Source: Hoyosella altamirensis (GTDB taxonomy: Bacteria > Actinomycetota > Actinomycetes > Mycobacteriales > Mycobacteriaceae). From it: DNA of 64,000 nucleotides. Positions 7,644-16,519 of this stretch are shown in pieces. Location of the stretch: positions 1,240,001 to 1,304,000 of the forward strand of contig NZ_JACHWS010000001.1 in NCBI RefSeq assembly GCF_014191505.1, in the 5' to 3' direction. Both the position numbers and the translations under genes were made by a program. Below the pieces are notes generated by a model that was not told the DNA's origin, did not search any database, and saw nothing but the letters and a program-made list of their open reading frames with translations. The first letter of the stretch is position 1; every line of letters starts with the position of its first letter.

Positions 7644-8861
7644 TCATGGGTGACGAGCGGTGCCGCGGGCGCCCGCTCTGGGGGCCGCCATCGCGGCGGC
7701 GATGAGCAGGTAGGGAAGTGCGAAAAGTACGAATACCCACGCGTGTCCTGAGAAGGAGAACAGTCCCGCGTAGGCGAGAAACGCCGCCACGGTGAGTATC
7801 TCGGTCCCCAGGCCCGCGACAGAGGTCACTGTCGCCCGGCTTGGTCCGGTGATTCGATGCTGCAGGCGGGCATCAGCCACCACACTCGTCATCTGAAACA
7901 CACCGAATGCCGCGCCGAGCGCGATCCAGCCGAACGGCGAGCCTGCGAGCGCACCAAGCGCCATCAGTCCAGCCCCGGCCGCAACGAGCACTGCCAGGCT
8001 GCGAATGTGGAGCCGCGCGCCTGCGCCAGCGCAGAGTCCACCGGCCGCGACACCTATCCAGATGACAAGAACAACCCACGGCACCAACTCCACGCGCACG
8101 CCGTCTTCGACGGCAAGGAGAGGTACGTACTCTTCCAGCGATTCCCACAGGGCCGGTACTACCGCGGCAAGAGCAACGGCCGCCAGCACCGGCCGGCTTT
8201 GGCGGATCTCCCGCAGTCCTGCACTCAGGGTGCGGAAGTACGCGGGTTCCGTCTCGGTCTCGCTCGTTGCGGCGGTACGCGTTTCGGGCAATAACAGGGC
8301 TGATGCCGCGCACATGAGGCAAACCAGGACGCTGGCGGCGCCGATGGCAGCGTAGCCGCCGAGGGCCATGACTGGAATCGCGACGACAGTCGAAACGCCC
8401 ACAGCAATCACGCCGCATGATCGCGCGACACCCATGATCCGCGCGTACTGCTGCGCCGCACCGCGCGTATCGAGTTCGGTGAATACGAGCGCTTCGAGCG
8501 CGCCCGAGGACAGTGTGCCGCCTGCGCCCCACAGCACAAAGCCGAATGCGAACGCCCAGTACGAGGGGAAGATCAGCCAAAGCGCGAAAGCGGTAGCGGC
8601 GAAGAGCGGTGCACACGCCAGCAGGAGCCGCCGCGAAACTATGTCAGCCAAAGCGCCGGAGGGAACCTCCAGCACTATCGCCGTCGCAGACCAGATGATG
8701 AACAACGACGTTATTTGTGCGACCGACAAGCCTGTGTCGGCGAACAGCACCGCGTAAAAGGGGTACAGAAGTACGAACTCTTCGAGAGCGGCATACGCGT
8801 AGAGCGGTCGGGACACCCTGCGGGCAGGGGTACGCGCTACACGGGTCGGCAGGGTGAACAT
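7644..8861 (-). CDS. Major facilitator superfamily transporter (405 aa)
   Basis: Twelve hydrophobic segments typical of an MFS permease in the inner membrane. The loop 2-3 signature region is SGALADIVSRRLLLACAPL, matching the GxLaDrxGrrxxl pattern. The cytosolic loop between helices 6 and 7 is rich in Thr and Glu (LLPETRTAATSETE). Both halves are complete. Families of this length in actinobacteria include drug or metabolite exporters; the substrate cannot be read from sequence. AGAAGG precedes the ATG. A perfect 15-bp dyad lies about 45 nt upstream of the start and may be its operator. It is transcribed away from the MarR gene, but the two are 237 nt apart and no shared operator is seen. Confidence 0.85.
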   Translation of the reverse strand: MFTLPTRVARTPARRVSRPLYAYAALEEFVLLYPFYAVLFADTGLSVAQITSLFIIWSATAIVLEVPSGALADIVSRRLLLACAPLFAATAFALWLIFPSYWAFAFGFVLWGAGGTLSSGALEALVFTELDTRGAAQQYARIMGVARSCGVIAVGVSTVVAIPVMALGGYAAIGAASVLVCLMCAASALLLPETRTAATSETETEPAYFRTLSAGLREIRQSRPVLAAVALAAVVPALWESLEEYVPLLAVEDGVRVELVPWVVLVIWIGVAAGGLCAGAGARLHIRSLAVLVAAGAGLMALGALAGSPFGWIALGAAFGVFQMTSVVADARLQHRITGPSRATVTSVAGLGTEILTVAAFLAYAGLFSFSGHAWVFVLFALPYLLIAAAMAAPRAGARGTARHP

Positions 8862-8905
8862 TGAGACCTTCTGGGTTGTACGGGCTGAGGACTACGTGAT
8901 GCCGA

Positions 8906-8920
8906 CCCCTCCTGGAGGGG
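8906..8920. promoter_or_regulatory. Perfect 15-bp dyad upstream of the MFS gene
   Basis: CCCCTCC-T-GGAGGGG is a perfect 7+1+7 inverted repeat 45 nt upstream of the MFS start, in the 237-nt divergent gap to the MarR gene. Its position suits a repressor operator for the transporter. It has no run of T after it on either strand, so it is not a clear terminator. The rest of the gap holds a direct repeat GTCGACCAT twice in tandem (9042-9059) and no gene. Confidence 0.4.
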
Positions 8921-9098
8921 CACGAGTCCTGGCCGCACAACGGCCTCGGCGTGAGGATCAATGTCGGTGACGCATAATCGAAAGTATATCGCGGCGCGAC
9001 CCTATCGGCACTGCCGTGTGTGATGCAGTTCTGGCGGCCGTGTCGACCATGTCGACCATAATGAGCGTGACGGATGTATCGGAAGGCGGGACGGTGCG

Positions 9099-9680
9099 AT
9101 GACGCAGGCGAAGGTCACGTGGAACAGCGCGGCATCTGCGCGTGACGAAGACGGCCCGGACGCCGTCGACCTGATCATCAGACAGTGGGCCACAGCTCGG
9201 CCGGAACTCGACGTATCAGCGATGGCGATTTTTGGGCGCTTGCACCGTGCTTTCCTGTTGTATCGCACGCAGACTCATGAGCTGTTCGAACGGTATGGCA
9301 CGAACGAGGCCGGTTTCGACGTGCTGGCGACGTTGCGCCGTTCCGGCCCTGAGCATCGGTTGACGGCGGGGCAGCTGGCGAAGCAGTGCCTAGTGACAAC
9401 TGGTGGTGTCGCCCTGCGTGTCAATCGGCTCGACACGGCGGGGCTGGTTTCGCGTGAACGTGACGCTGAGGACGCGCGTGTGGTGTACGTAAGTCTGACG
9501 GACAAGGGTCGCCAACTCGTCGACGACGTTGCTGACGCGCATTTCCGGAACGAGGCGCACATGCTAGACGGGCTGCCGCCGGAGAAGCAGGCGATTCTCG
9601 CAGAGCTTTTGAGGGATCTAGAGCGGGCGCTGCGCAGTGTCGAGCCACCAACGGAGGACGGCGAGCCCGCCCCGCTCTAG
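9099..9680 (+). CDS. MarR-family transcriptional regulator (193 aa)
   Basis: A winged-helix MarR protein with an N-terminal helical extension of about 45 residues. The core runs from about residue 45 (AIFGRLHRAFLLYRTQTHELFERYG); the recognition helix-turn-helix is LTAGQLAKQCLVTTGGVALRVNRLDTAGLV, and the wing contains SRERDAEDARVVYVSLTDKG, with the conserved D-x-R salt-bridge region. C-terminal helices mediate dimerisation. It sits just ahead of the ABC-importer operon and is the obvious candidate to bind the TTAGCGCTAA palindromes found in the importer promoter and in the promoter of the large catabolic operon. No copy of that palindrome was found ahead of its own gene. The ligand would presumably be a pathway substrate or intermediate (inference). 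Confidence 0.9.
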   Translation: MTQAKVTWNSAASARDEDGPDAVDLIIRQWATARPELDVSAMAIFGRLHRAFLLYRTQTHELFERYGTNEAGFDVLATLRRSGPEHRLTAGQLAKQCLVTTGGVALRVNRLDTAGLVSRERDAEDARVVYVSLTDKGRQLVDDVADAHFRNEAHMLDGLPPEKQAILAELLRDLERALRSVEPPTEDGEPAPL

Positions 9681-9723
9681 TTGTAAAGACAAGCTTCCGC
9701 TACAGCAAAAGCTCGCGATTTCG

Positions 9724-9752
9724 TTGACTATCTTAGCGCTAAGAGATACAAC
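9724..9752 (+). promoter_or_regulatory. Promoter with MarR-type operator ahead of the importer operon
   Basis: TTGACT at 9724-9729 is a good -35 and TACAAC at 9747-9752 a fair -10, 17 nt apart. Between them lies the 14-bp perfect palindrome TCTTAGCGCTAAGA (9731-9744). A repressor bound there would cover the spacer and -10 and block polymerase. The same core appears in the same promoter position at 14552, ahead of the second operon, which makes it a shared control site. The start codon of the binding-protein gene lies about 70 nt downstream, with GAGGAG at 9818-9823. Confidence 0.7.
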
Positions 9753-9829
9753 TGAAAGGGAGTGGTCTACCTCACAGCCCTGAGGAGGCACTCACATCAC
9801 ACGACGCAAGCTTTTGCGAGGAGACAAAT

Positions 9830-10813
9830 ATGAGCCGACTCCGACTGGCGGCCATGGCGACCCTAGCTTCCGTCCTCAGTGCAGCGCTGACTCTCACTGG
9901 ATGCGGGGCGATCGCCGGTGCGCCACAGGACCCGGACGGCGAACTGGAAAAGACTGAATTAACGGTGGGGGTGCTTCCGCTCGCGGACTACGCGGCAGTG
10001 TACTGGGCTCGCGACCACGGCTTTTTCGAAGCGGAAGGCCTAACCGTAGAGCTCGAGCCGCTGCAGGGTGGCCCGATCGGTGTGCAGAAAGTGATTACCC
10101 GGGAAGTGGACTTCAGCTTCTCGAACGTCATCTCGTCATCTATCGCCGCCTCACGCGGTGCGCCGATCCAAACAGTGGTCGTCACGAGCAGTCTCGGACC
10201 TGGTGGGCTAGGAATTTTCGTGAACCCAGATTCGCCCATCCGCGAAATGAGCGACCTAGACGGCAGAACCGTCAGCATCAACACCACCAACAGTATTGGG
10301 GATGTCGCATTCCGGAACCTCGCCGACTCGGTGGGGGAGACGGCACAGCCGAACTGGGTTGAGGTGCCGTTCAATGAGGTCATACGCGGCGTTCAGGCAA
10401 ACTCGATCGATGCGGGCTATCTGCCGGAACCGTTCGCTTCGGCCGCGCGGGATGCGGGACTGCGCGAAGTTGTCGCGTTAGCGGAGGGCCCGAACATCGG
10501 ACTTCCCGTCTCGAATTTCATCGCGAGTAAGCCGTTCCTCGCGCAGAACCCAGACACCACTGCAGCCTTTGTGCGCGCCATGTACGCCGCCGGCATTGAC
10601 ATCAGCGAGAACATCGAGGAGTTTCGCGCCTGGCTCCCTGGAGTAGCAGGCGTGGCGCCCGACGTCGCCGAACATATGGCACTCCCGATCTTCGAGGAAA
10701 CACTCGATCTCGAGCGCCTGCAATCCCTCGGTGACACGCTTGTTGGACAGGGCCTTCTCGACGAATTCGACGCACACGAGTTCGTCTTCCTACCCGCGGA
10801 AGTTCAATCATGA
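9830..10813 (+). CDS. ABC importer substrate-binding lipoprotein, NMT1/SsuA-like
   Basis: A 327-residue exported lipoprotein. The signal peptide ends in the lipobox LTGC with Cys25 as the lipid-anchored residue, followed by an acidic linker. The mature protein has the NMT1/THI5-SsuA layout: LTVGVLPLADYAAVYWARDHGFFEAE (start of lobe 1), the FSFSNVISSSIAASRGAPIQ ligand segment, DLDGRTVSINTT and the hinge region DAGYLPEPFASAARD. Relatives bind sulfonates, nitrate, pyrimidine precursors or aromatic acids outside the membrane. It is first in a five-gene operon with two permeases, the ATPase and an FAD monooxygenase, so the ligand is probably that enzyme's substrate or its precursor (inference). 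Confidence 0.88.
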   Translation: MSRLRLAAMATLASVLSAALTLTGCGAIAGAPQDPDGELEKTELTVGVLPLADYAAVYWARDHGFFEAEGLTVELEPLQGGPIGVQKVITREVDFSFSNVISSSIAASRGAPIQTVVVTSSLGPGGLGIFVNPDSPIREMSDLDGRTVSINTTNSIGDVAFRNLADSVGETAQPNWVEVPFNEVIRGVQANSIDAGYLPEPFASAARDAGLREVVALAEGPNIGLPVSNFIASKPFLAQNPDTTAAFVRAMYAAGIDISENIEEFRAWLPGVAGVAPDVAEHMALPIFEETLDLERLQSLGDTLVGQGLLDEFDAHEFVFLPAEVQS

Positions 10814-11601
10814 AACTCATCCGAGAACCTCTCAGTATCAAACAGCAGGTCGCGTACGGCGTTGCAGGAACCATCGGGATAAGCGCCCTCACCGAGGGCC
10901 TGCTGCGCAGCCCGGTGATCGATAAGCCGGGGCTGCCCATTCCGAGTGCAGTTTTATCTGAATCCATTGCTCTGCTAGGGAATTCAGCTTTCATGACCGA
11001 GGTCTGGTTCACCATGCGTCAATGGGCGCTCGGTCTCCTCATCGCGGCGATTGCCGGAGTTGTCCTCGGTGGGCTGATGGGTGCGTTCCGCAAGGTATTC
11101 ATCGCATTCGAACTCCCCGTCGAATTCTTCCGTCCGCTGCCCTCCATCGCTATCGGGCCGATCCTCGTGCTCGTCCTCGGTGCTGGCATGCTTCCGCTCT
11201 CCCTCACAGTCGCAATCGCCTGCATGTGGCCGATCCTGCTCAACACTATGTATGGCGTGCGCGGAACCGACCTTGTCGCGGTGCAGACAGCACGCACCTT
11301 CGGTGAGTCCGCACTCGGGGTGTTTGCGCGCATCAAGCTTCCAAGCGCGCTTCCTTTCGCCTTCACTGGCATGCGGGTGGCCGCATCGATCGGCCTGATC
11401 GTCGCGGTCAGCGCGGAGCTGCTGATCGGCAGCGGCGACGGCATCGGCGGATTCATTCTTCTGCACGGATCGGTGTCCACCGACATGGATCCGATTTACG
11501 CGGCAACCCTCATCGCTGGTGTGATCGGCGTGCTGGTCAGCCTGCTCTTCGTCGTTATTGACTCCACCCTGTTCCGCTGGAAGAAGGGACTTGCCCAGTG
11601 A
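10810..11601 (+). CDS. ABC importer permease (SsuC/TauC-like), first of two
   Basis: A 263-residue BPD_transp_1 inner-membrane protein with six predicted spans. The EAA-type cytoplasmic loop that contacts the ATPase is at about residues 145-175 (MYGVRGTDLVAVQTARTFG, then GVFARIKLPSALPF). It overlaps the binding-protein gene by ATGA and the second permease by GTGA. Systems of the SsuABC/TauABC type usually have a single permease gene and a homodimeric channel; here two different permeases follow each other, predicting a heterodimer. Confidence 0.88.
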   Translation: MKLIREPLSIKQQVAYGVAGTIGISALTEGLLRSPVIDKPGLPIPSAVLSESIALLGNSAFMTEVWFTMRQWALGLLIAAIAGVVLGGLMGAFRKVFIAFELPVEFFRPLPSIAIGPILVLVLGAGMLPLSLTVAIACMWPILLNTMYGVRGTDLVAVQTARTFGESALGVFARIKLPSALPFAFTGMRVAASIGLIVAVSAELLIGSGDGIGGFILLHGSVSTDMDPIYAATLIAGVIGVLVSLLFVVIDSTLFRWKKGLAQ

Positions 11602-12533
11602 GTATCGCCCCGGCTAATTCAACAATTGAAGGGCAGGTGAAAGCGATGAACTCCAGGAGCTCCACGGCAGCGCCCGCGCAAACGCAAGGTGTTTCGGTTC
11701 ACCGCCATGCCGTGCCCCCAGCGCGCAACGTGTGGGTGTCGCGCGCGGGCCGTATCGGATTGCGCCTCATCGTGCCCCTCCTCCTTCTCGCCGCGTGGTG
11801 GGCGATGTCGAGAACGCCGATCAATGGACTCTTCATCGCGGATCCCGCCGCTGCGTTTGGCCGCGTATTCCAGGACTACCTGAGTGCAAATCCGAGGGAC
11901 TTTTTCCTTGGCCCAGTCGCGCAGGAGCATTTCCTGCCAAGTATCACCCGCGCGCTTGCCGGCCTTGCCCTTGCAATACTTGTTGGTGTGTCCCTCGGGG
12001 TAGCGCTTGGCGTCGTTCCCGTGCTTGCGGCACTCTTTCAGCCGCTGATTCACCTCGGACGTTCGTTGCCGAGCCCCGCACTCCTCGGTGTGTTCTTCTT
12101 CCTGTTCGGCACGGGGGACAGCCCGAAAATCTTCCTCATCGCATTCAGCGTCGTGTGGCCAATCCTGTTCAACACGATTCACGGTGTGGAATCAATCGGC
12201 GCGAACCGAGCTCAGGCCGCGGCAGTGTTCAAGATCCGCTCGCGTGACGTGTTGTTCCGCATCCTGCTTCCGGGCGCTTCACCCAAGATCTTCGCCGGTA
12301 TCCGGACCGCGCTGGCGCTCTCACTCATCGTCATGATCATTTCCGAGCTGCAGCGGTCGGAGAACGGACTCGGATACTTGCTGCTCTCCACTCAGCGCGA
12401 CTTCGACTACACGGGCTTCTGGGCGGTCCTCATTGTCCTCGCCCTCGTCGGGGTGACCTTCAACTTCGTCTTCACAATCATCGAACGCCGGGCTCTGGCC
12501 TGGCACAGAGGAGCCACTGATCAGCATGACTGA
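11598..12533 (+). CDS. ABC importer permease (SsuC/TauC-like), second of two
   Basis: A 311-residue homologue of the preceding permease with a hydrophilic N-terminal extension of about 50 residues (Ser/Ala/Thr-rich) before the first span. The EAA loop is HGVESIGANRAQAAAVFKI followed by LFRILLPGASPKIFAGIR. The GTG at 11598 overlaps the upstream stop and is taken as start; an ATG at 11646 with AGGTGA ahead of it is a good alternative that would remove 16 residues. The end overlaps the ATPase gene by 8 nt. It should pair with the first permease in one heterodimeric channel. Confidence 0.87.
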   Translation: MSIAPANSTIEGQVKAMNSRSSTAAPAQTQGVSVHRHAVPPARNVWVSRAGRIGLRLIVPLLLLAAWWAMSRTPINGLFIADPAAAFGRVFQDYLSANPRDFFLGPVAQEHFLPSITRALAGLALAILVGVSLGVALGVVPVLAALFQPLIHLGRSLPSPALLGVFFFLFGTGDSPKIFLIAFSVVWPILFNTIHGVESIGANRAQAAAVFKIRSRDVLFRILLPGASPKIFAGIRTALALSLIVMIISELQRSENGLGYLLLSTQRDFDYTGFWAVLIVLALVGVTFNFVFTIIERRALAWHRGATDQHD

Positions 12534-13329
12534 AGCACAGCACATCCGGGACCGCGGCGATGCCGACAGTCCAGCCGAACTCGACCTCGACGGAGTCTCG
12601 AAAGCGTACGGTGACACCCTCGCAGTCCGAGATATCACAGCGTATGTACCAGCGGGCAAGGTCAGCGTCATCGTGGGGCCGTCCGGCTGCGGAAAATCGA
12701 CGCTGCTGCGAATCATCAGTGGCCTTGACTCGCCCACCGATGGGAGCGTCAGTTTCAACGGCGTCGTCGTCGACGGTGTGCCCGACGGGCTCGCCATGGT
12801 CTTTCAGGACTACTCGCGCTCGCTGTTCCCCTGGATGCGAGTCGATTCGAATATCGCGTTTCCGCTCAAACGAGTGCCACGTGAGGAACGTGCTGCCAGG
12901 GTGCAGGAAGCAATAGACGCGGTCGGGCTCAACGGGAAGGAAAAGCTGTACCCGTGGCAGATGTCCGGCGGGATGCAGCAACGAGTTGCTATTGCGCGCG
13001 CGCTGGCGTGCCACCCGAAGTTGCTGCTCATGGATGAGCCTTATGCTTCGGTCGACGCACAAACTCGGGCGGAACTAGAAGACCTGCTGCTCAAAATTCA
13101 GGCGGAGAAGAACATTACGGTTCTCGTGGTCACGCATGACATTGACGAAAGTGTGTACCTCGCGGATCACATCATTGTGTTGTCGAAACCACCGAGTGTG
13201 GTGGCGGAAACGATCGAGGTGGATCTGGCCCGGCCGCGCGATCATGTCGTCACCAAGACTGATCCGCGTTTCGTGGAGATCCGTGGGCACGTAACGCGGA
13301 TGCTGCGCGGAGCGGCGGTCTCGGCGTGA
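12526..13329 (+). CDS. ABC importer ATPase (SsuB/TauB-like)
   Basis: A 267-residue nucleotide-binding subunit. Walker A is GPSGCGKST (about residues 50-58), the Q-loop VFQDYSRSLFPW, the signature motif MSGGMQQRVAIARAL (the variant SGGMQ typical of nitrate/sulfonate/taurine systems), Walker B LLLMDEPYAS and the switch His in VVTHDIDES. It energises uptake through the two permeases at the cytosolic face. It lies fourth in the operon and its stop overlaps the GTG of the monooxygenase gene. Confidence 0.92.
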   Translation: MTEAQHIRDRGDADSPAELDLDGVSKAYGDTLAVRDITAYVPAGKVSVIVGPSGCGKSTLLRIISGLDSPTDGSVSFNGVVVDGVPDGLAMVFQDYSRSLFPWMRVDSNIAFPLKRVPREERAARVQEAIDAVGLNGKEKLYPWQMSGGMQQRVAIARALACHPKLLLMDEPYASVDAQTRAELEDLLLKIQAEKNITVLVVTHDIDESVYLADHIIVLSKPPSVVAETIEVDLARPRDHVVTKTDPRFVEIRGHVTRMLRGAAVSA

Positions 13330-14471
13330 CCACACAGAAGCCCCACGTTGCTATTTGTGGCGCAGGTATCGGCGGGCTGACAGCCGCCCTTGCGTTACGG
13401 AAGCACGGCATCGATGTCCAAGTTTTTGAGCAGGCAACGAGATTCGGCCGGGTGGGCGCAGACATCAACCTCACGCCCAACGCGGTCCGGGCGCTCGATG
13501 AACTTGGCGTCGGCCAGCAGTTGCGGGATTCCGCCGCGAGGCCACAGTTCCGGATCAGCCGCATGTGGGACACCGGTGCAGAAACATCGCGGATCGAGAT
13601 GGGCGCATCTGCGGAACAGCGGTACGGTTCGCCCCAGCTGACACTGCACCGCGGGGATCTAATGTCAGCGCTCGAGACTGAACTTGCGGACGATTGTGTG
13701 TCACTGGGCATGAGGATGGCGGGCGTCGACCTCGAGGCAGGAAACCCAGTTATTCAGTTCGCGGACGGCACAACCTATCAAGCGGACATCGTGATCGGAG
13801 CTGACGGTATCCATTCCGCCGTCCGAACCAGCCTGTTTGGTGAAGAGGTTCCGACATTTACTGGAATGGTGGCGTTCCGTGCCGTGATATCCGCAGCCGA
13901 CGTGGCGGGTCTACCGAACCTAGACTCTTTCACCAAGTGGTGGGGCCCGGACCCTGAGACGCAGATCGTGACGTTTCCGCTCAGTCAGGGCAAAGAGATC
14001 TTCGTGTTCGCGACATGCGCCCAGGCGGAGTGGACCGAAGAATCATGGACGGCGCCCGGCAACATCGCTGAACTTAACGAGTTGTACCGTGACTTTCACC
14101 CGGATGCCAGGGGACTGCTCGCGGCCTGCGGCAGCGTCCTGAAATCGGCGCTCTACGTTCGTGATCCGCTTCCCGCATGGTCGCGAGGTTCGGCAGTTCT
14201 GCTTGGCGATGCATGTCACCCAATGACGCCATTCATGGCGCAGGGAGCCGGCCAGGCGATTGAGGACGCGATCGTGCTGGCTCGTGCACTCGACTCCAGT
14301 GACTACGGTTCCATTTACGAAGCGCTCAGCGGGTATGAGAAGACACGCTGGGATCGGACCGCGCAGATCCAGCACGGTTCACGTTCGAACGATTGGCTTA
14401 AGGTCGCAGGAAACGCCGATTGGGTTTACGGCTATGACGCGTGGACAGCTCCGCTTGCGTCAGCCGCCTGA
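13326..14471 (+). CDS. FAD-dependent aromatic hydroxylase (salicylate/3-hydroxybenzoate hydroxylase type)
   Basis: A 381-residue class A flavoprotein monooxygenase. It shows all three fingerprints: GAGIGGLTAALALRKHGI (FAD Rossmann motif near the N-terminus), IGADGIHSAVRT (the DG motif contacting FAD and NAD(P)H, about residue 158) and LLGDACHPMTPFMAQGAGQA (the GD motif, about residue 292). Family members hydroxylate phenols or N-heteroaromatic acids, sometimes with decarboxylation, using NAD(P)H and O2 in the cytosol. Being the last gene of the importer operon, it is likely to act on the imported compound or an early product. The exact substrate cannot be assigned. The GTG start overlaps the ATPase stop. 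Confidence 0.88.
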   Translation: MTTQKPHVAICGAGIGGLTAALALRKHGIDVQVFEQATRFGRVGADINLTPNAVRALDELGVGQQLRDSAARPQFRISRMWDTGAETSRIEMGASAEQRYGSPQLTLHRGDLMSALETELADDCVSLGMRMAGVDLEAGNPVIQFADGTTYQADIVIGADGIHSAVRTSLFGEEVPTFTGMVAFRAVISAADVAGLPNLDSFTKWWGPDPETQIVTFPLSQGKEIFVFATCAQAEWTEESWTAPGNIAELNELYRDFHPDARGLLAACGSVLKSALYVRDPLPAWSRGSAVLLGDACHPMTPFMAQGAGQAIEDAIVLARALDSSDYGSIYEALSGYEKTRWDRTAQIQHGSRSNDWLKVAGNADWVYGYDAWTAPLASAA

Positions 14472-14536
14472 GGATCTAGCGGCCCTCACAGCGTAAGGAC
14501 CATCTACTGATTTGAAACGACAGCACAAAAATTATC

Positions 14537-14564
14537 TTGACACTAAACATCTTAGCGCTAAACT
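14537..14564 (+). promoter_or_regulatory. Promoter with MarR-type operator ahead of the catabolic operon
   Basis: TTGACA (14537-14542) and TAAACT (14559-14564) are 16 nt apart. The spacer and the start of the -10 contain TTAGCGCTAA (14552-14561), a perfect 10-bp palindrome identical to the core of the dyad at 9731-9744. The transcript would start about 40 nt ahead of the aldehyde dehydrogenase ATG. The shared core and shared position argue that one repressor, probably the MarR protein at 9099, controls both operons. The 138-nt gap holds no other gene. Confidence 0.7.
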
Positions 14565-14609
14565 AAATATGTGACGTAGCGAACACGTCCAACCCAGGGA
14601 AGGCCTCAC

Positions 14610-16136
14610 ATGACACTCAGCAGCGCAGCACCAGTTGGCACCGCGGCTGTGTCCACCCAGCTCCGTGAACCCAGCACGCGCGACGAGATCTATGTCGCCG
14701 GCCAATGGCGCCAAGGCAGCGGAGCTGTCATCGAATCAGTCGATCCCGCAACGGGTGACGTGTTCGCCACGCTGCATAGCGCCACCCCGGGAGATGTCGG
14801 CACCGCCGTCGAGGGCGGCCTCGCCGCAGCGGCACAGAGCAAGTGGGCAGACCAGTTGCCGCACGAACGCGCGGCAGTTCTGTACCGCATCGGCAACGCA
14901 ATCGACGCTCACGCGACCGAGATTTCGGCGCTGCAGACCCGGAATACCGGAAAGACACTTACCGAAACCCGTGCCCTGGCCTCCAGCGCAGCCGCCACGT
15001 TCCGCTACATCGCAGCTGCACTGGAAACGATGGAGGACGAAATCACCCCCGCACGCGGGAACTACCTGTCGATGTCGATCCACGAACCAATCGGCGTTAT
15101 CGGCGCCATCACGCCCTGGAACTCGCCCATCGCCAGCGAGGCGCAGAAGGTAGCTCCCGCGCTCGCAGCGGGGAACGCCGTTGTCTCGAAACCACCAGTT
15201 TGGGCCCCATGGATCTCCCTGTACCTCGCTCGGCTTTGTGACGAAGCCGGACTCCCACGAGGGCTGTTCTCAGTCCTGCCAGGGCCAGGCCGCACCGTCG
15301 GTGACGCGCTCGCGCGGCACCCCAAAATCGGGAAGATCACCTTCACCGGTGGCACCTCGACAGGGCGCACGCTCGGACACGTCGCTGCTGACAAAATCAT
15401 CCCGGTCACGCTCGAACTGGGCGGCAAGTCCCCGACGGTCGTCTTCGCAGACGCGGACATGGATCAGGCGCTGGCCGGGGTGCTCTACGGCATCTTCTCG
15501 TCAAGCGGGCAGAGCTGCATCGCCGGGTCACGGGTCTTTATCGAACGCGCTGTGTACAGCGAGTTCGTCGACCGACTGGTCTCGGCTGCCAACGAGTTGC
15601 GCGTGGGTCCCGGCACGGATCCTGGCACGCAGGTCGCGCCGCTGATCACGCACTCCCACCGGGACCACGTTGCGAGCATGGTGGACGAGGCGCGGAGCGA
15701 AGGAGCGGTGGTGCTCGCAGGCGGGTATGCACCCGGCGGCGACCTGGCGGATGGCGCCTACTATCGTCCGACAATTCTTGCCGGACTCTCCAATTCCGCG
15801 CGGATCTGCCAAGAAGAGGTCTTCGGCCCCGTCGCAGTAGTCCTGCCGTTCGAAGACGAAGACGATCTGGTGCGACAGGCGAACGACAGCGTGTTCGGGC
15901 TGGCGGCGGGCATCTGGACCGGTGATTACCGGAAGGCCTGGCGCACCGCGCGCCGCATCGACGCCGGCACCGTCTGGATCAACACCTACAAGCAATTCAG
16001 CATCTCGACGCCCTTCTCCGGCACGAAAGAAAGCGGGCTGGGAACCGAGAAGGGCCGCGACGGTATCCGGTCGTACATGCGCCAGAAGAGCATCTACCTG
16101 GATTTATCCGGACAGCCCATTCCCTGGTCCCGCTAA
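14610..16136 (+). CDS. NAD(P)-dependent aldehyde dehydrogenase (508 aa)
   Basis: A full-length ALDH superfamily enzyme oxidising an aldehyde to an acid in the cytosol. The cofactor site contains ITPWNSP and the GTSTGRTL turn; the general base Glu is in LELGGKSPT and the catalytic Cys in SGQSCIAGSR; the C-terminal EEVFGPVAVVLPF motif is present. It is the first gene of the fourteen-gene operon. It is immediately followed by a RidA gene, the order seen where a semialdehyde with an amino group is oxidised and then deaminated (as in 2-aminomuconate pathways), but it could equally oxidise the product of the ThDP enzyme encoded later. An N-terminal extension of about 25 residues precedes the ALDH fold. 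Confidence 0.92.
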   Translation: MTLSSAAPVGTAAVSTQLREPSTRDEIYVAGQWRQGSGAVIESVDPATGDVFATLHSATPGDVGTAVEGGLAAAAQSKWADQLPHERAAVLYRIGNAIDAHATEISALQTRNTGKTLTETRALASSAAATFRYIAAALETMEDEITPARGNYLSMSIHEPIGVIGAITPWNSPIASEAQKVAPALAAGNAVVSKPPVWAPWISLYLARLCDEAGLPRGLFSVLPGPGRTVGDALARHPKIGKITFTGGTSTGRTLGHVAADKIIPVTLELGGKSPTVVFADADMDQALAGVLYGIFSSSGQSCIAGSRVFIERAVYSEFVDRLVSAANELRVGPGTDPGTQVAPLITHSHRDHVASMVDEARSEGAVVLAGGYAPGGDLADGAYYRPTILAGLSNSARICQEEVFGPVAVVLPFEDEDDLVRQANDSVFGLAAGIWTGDYRKAWRTARRIDAGTVWINTYKQFSISTPFSGTKESGLGTEKGRDGIRSYMRQKSIYLDLSGQPIPWSR

Positions 16137-16157
16137 CCCACCACGAAAAGGACAACC

Positions 16158-16496
16158 ATGAGTGACCACCCCTACAGCCCCGCATTCGCGAAAGCCGGAT
16201 TCGGCTTCGTCTCCGGCGCGCTTTCCGTCGACAACGCCGGGATCGCAGTCGCCGGGCGCGCGGAAGCGCTCGACGCGGCAATTGCCCGTCTCACCGAGCG
16301 GCTCGCCACCATCGGGATGGACCTGAAAGACGTCATCAAGACGACGTACTTCGTCACGGACGTCACCATGCGCGACGAAGCGAACACGCACTACGAACAA
16401 CTTTTCGCGGAGCCGCGCCCCGCACGCTCGTTCGTTGAGGTCGCCGCCCTCCCATACGGCGCGACCGTCGAGATCGAAGCAATCGCCTACAAGTAA
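16158..16496 (+). CDS. RidA-family protein with intact catalytic Arg
   Basis: A 112-residue RidA/YjgF/YER057c barrel protein, normally a homotrimer that hydrolyses enamines and imines or, in some catabolic pathways, deaminates an amino-muconate. The C-terminal signature RPARSFVEVAALPYGATVEI keeps the Arg that binds the substrate carboxylate and the Glu of VEIE. It lies 21 nt after the aldehyde dehydrogenase and ahead of the cupin gene. In the 2-aminophenol/3-hydroxyanthranilate type pathway a RidA-like deaminase follows the semialdehyde dehydrogenase, which is the basis for suspecting a nitrogenous intermediate. No further identification is possible. Confidence 0.88.
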   Translation: MSDHPYSPAFAKAGFGFVSGALSVDNAGIAVAGRAEALDAAIARLTERLATIGMDLKDVIKTTYFVTDVTMRDEANTHYEQLFAEPRPARSFVEVAALPYGATVEIEAIAYK

Positions 16497-16519
16497 TCCC
16501 ACAGAAAAGGACCGCAGCA

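Noticed and set aside
9042-9059. Tandem GTCGACCAT x2 as a regulator site for the MarR gene
   Set aside because: Only two copies, no inverted symmetry as a unit, and unlike the operator found at the two operons.
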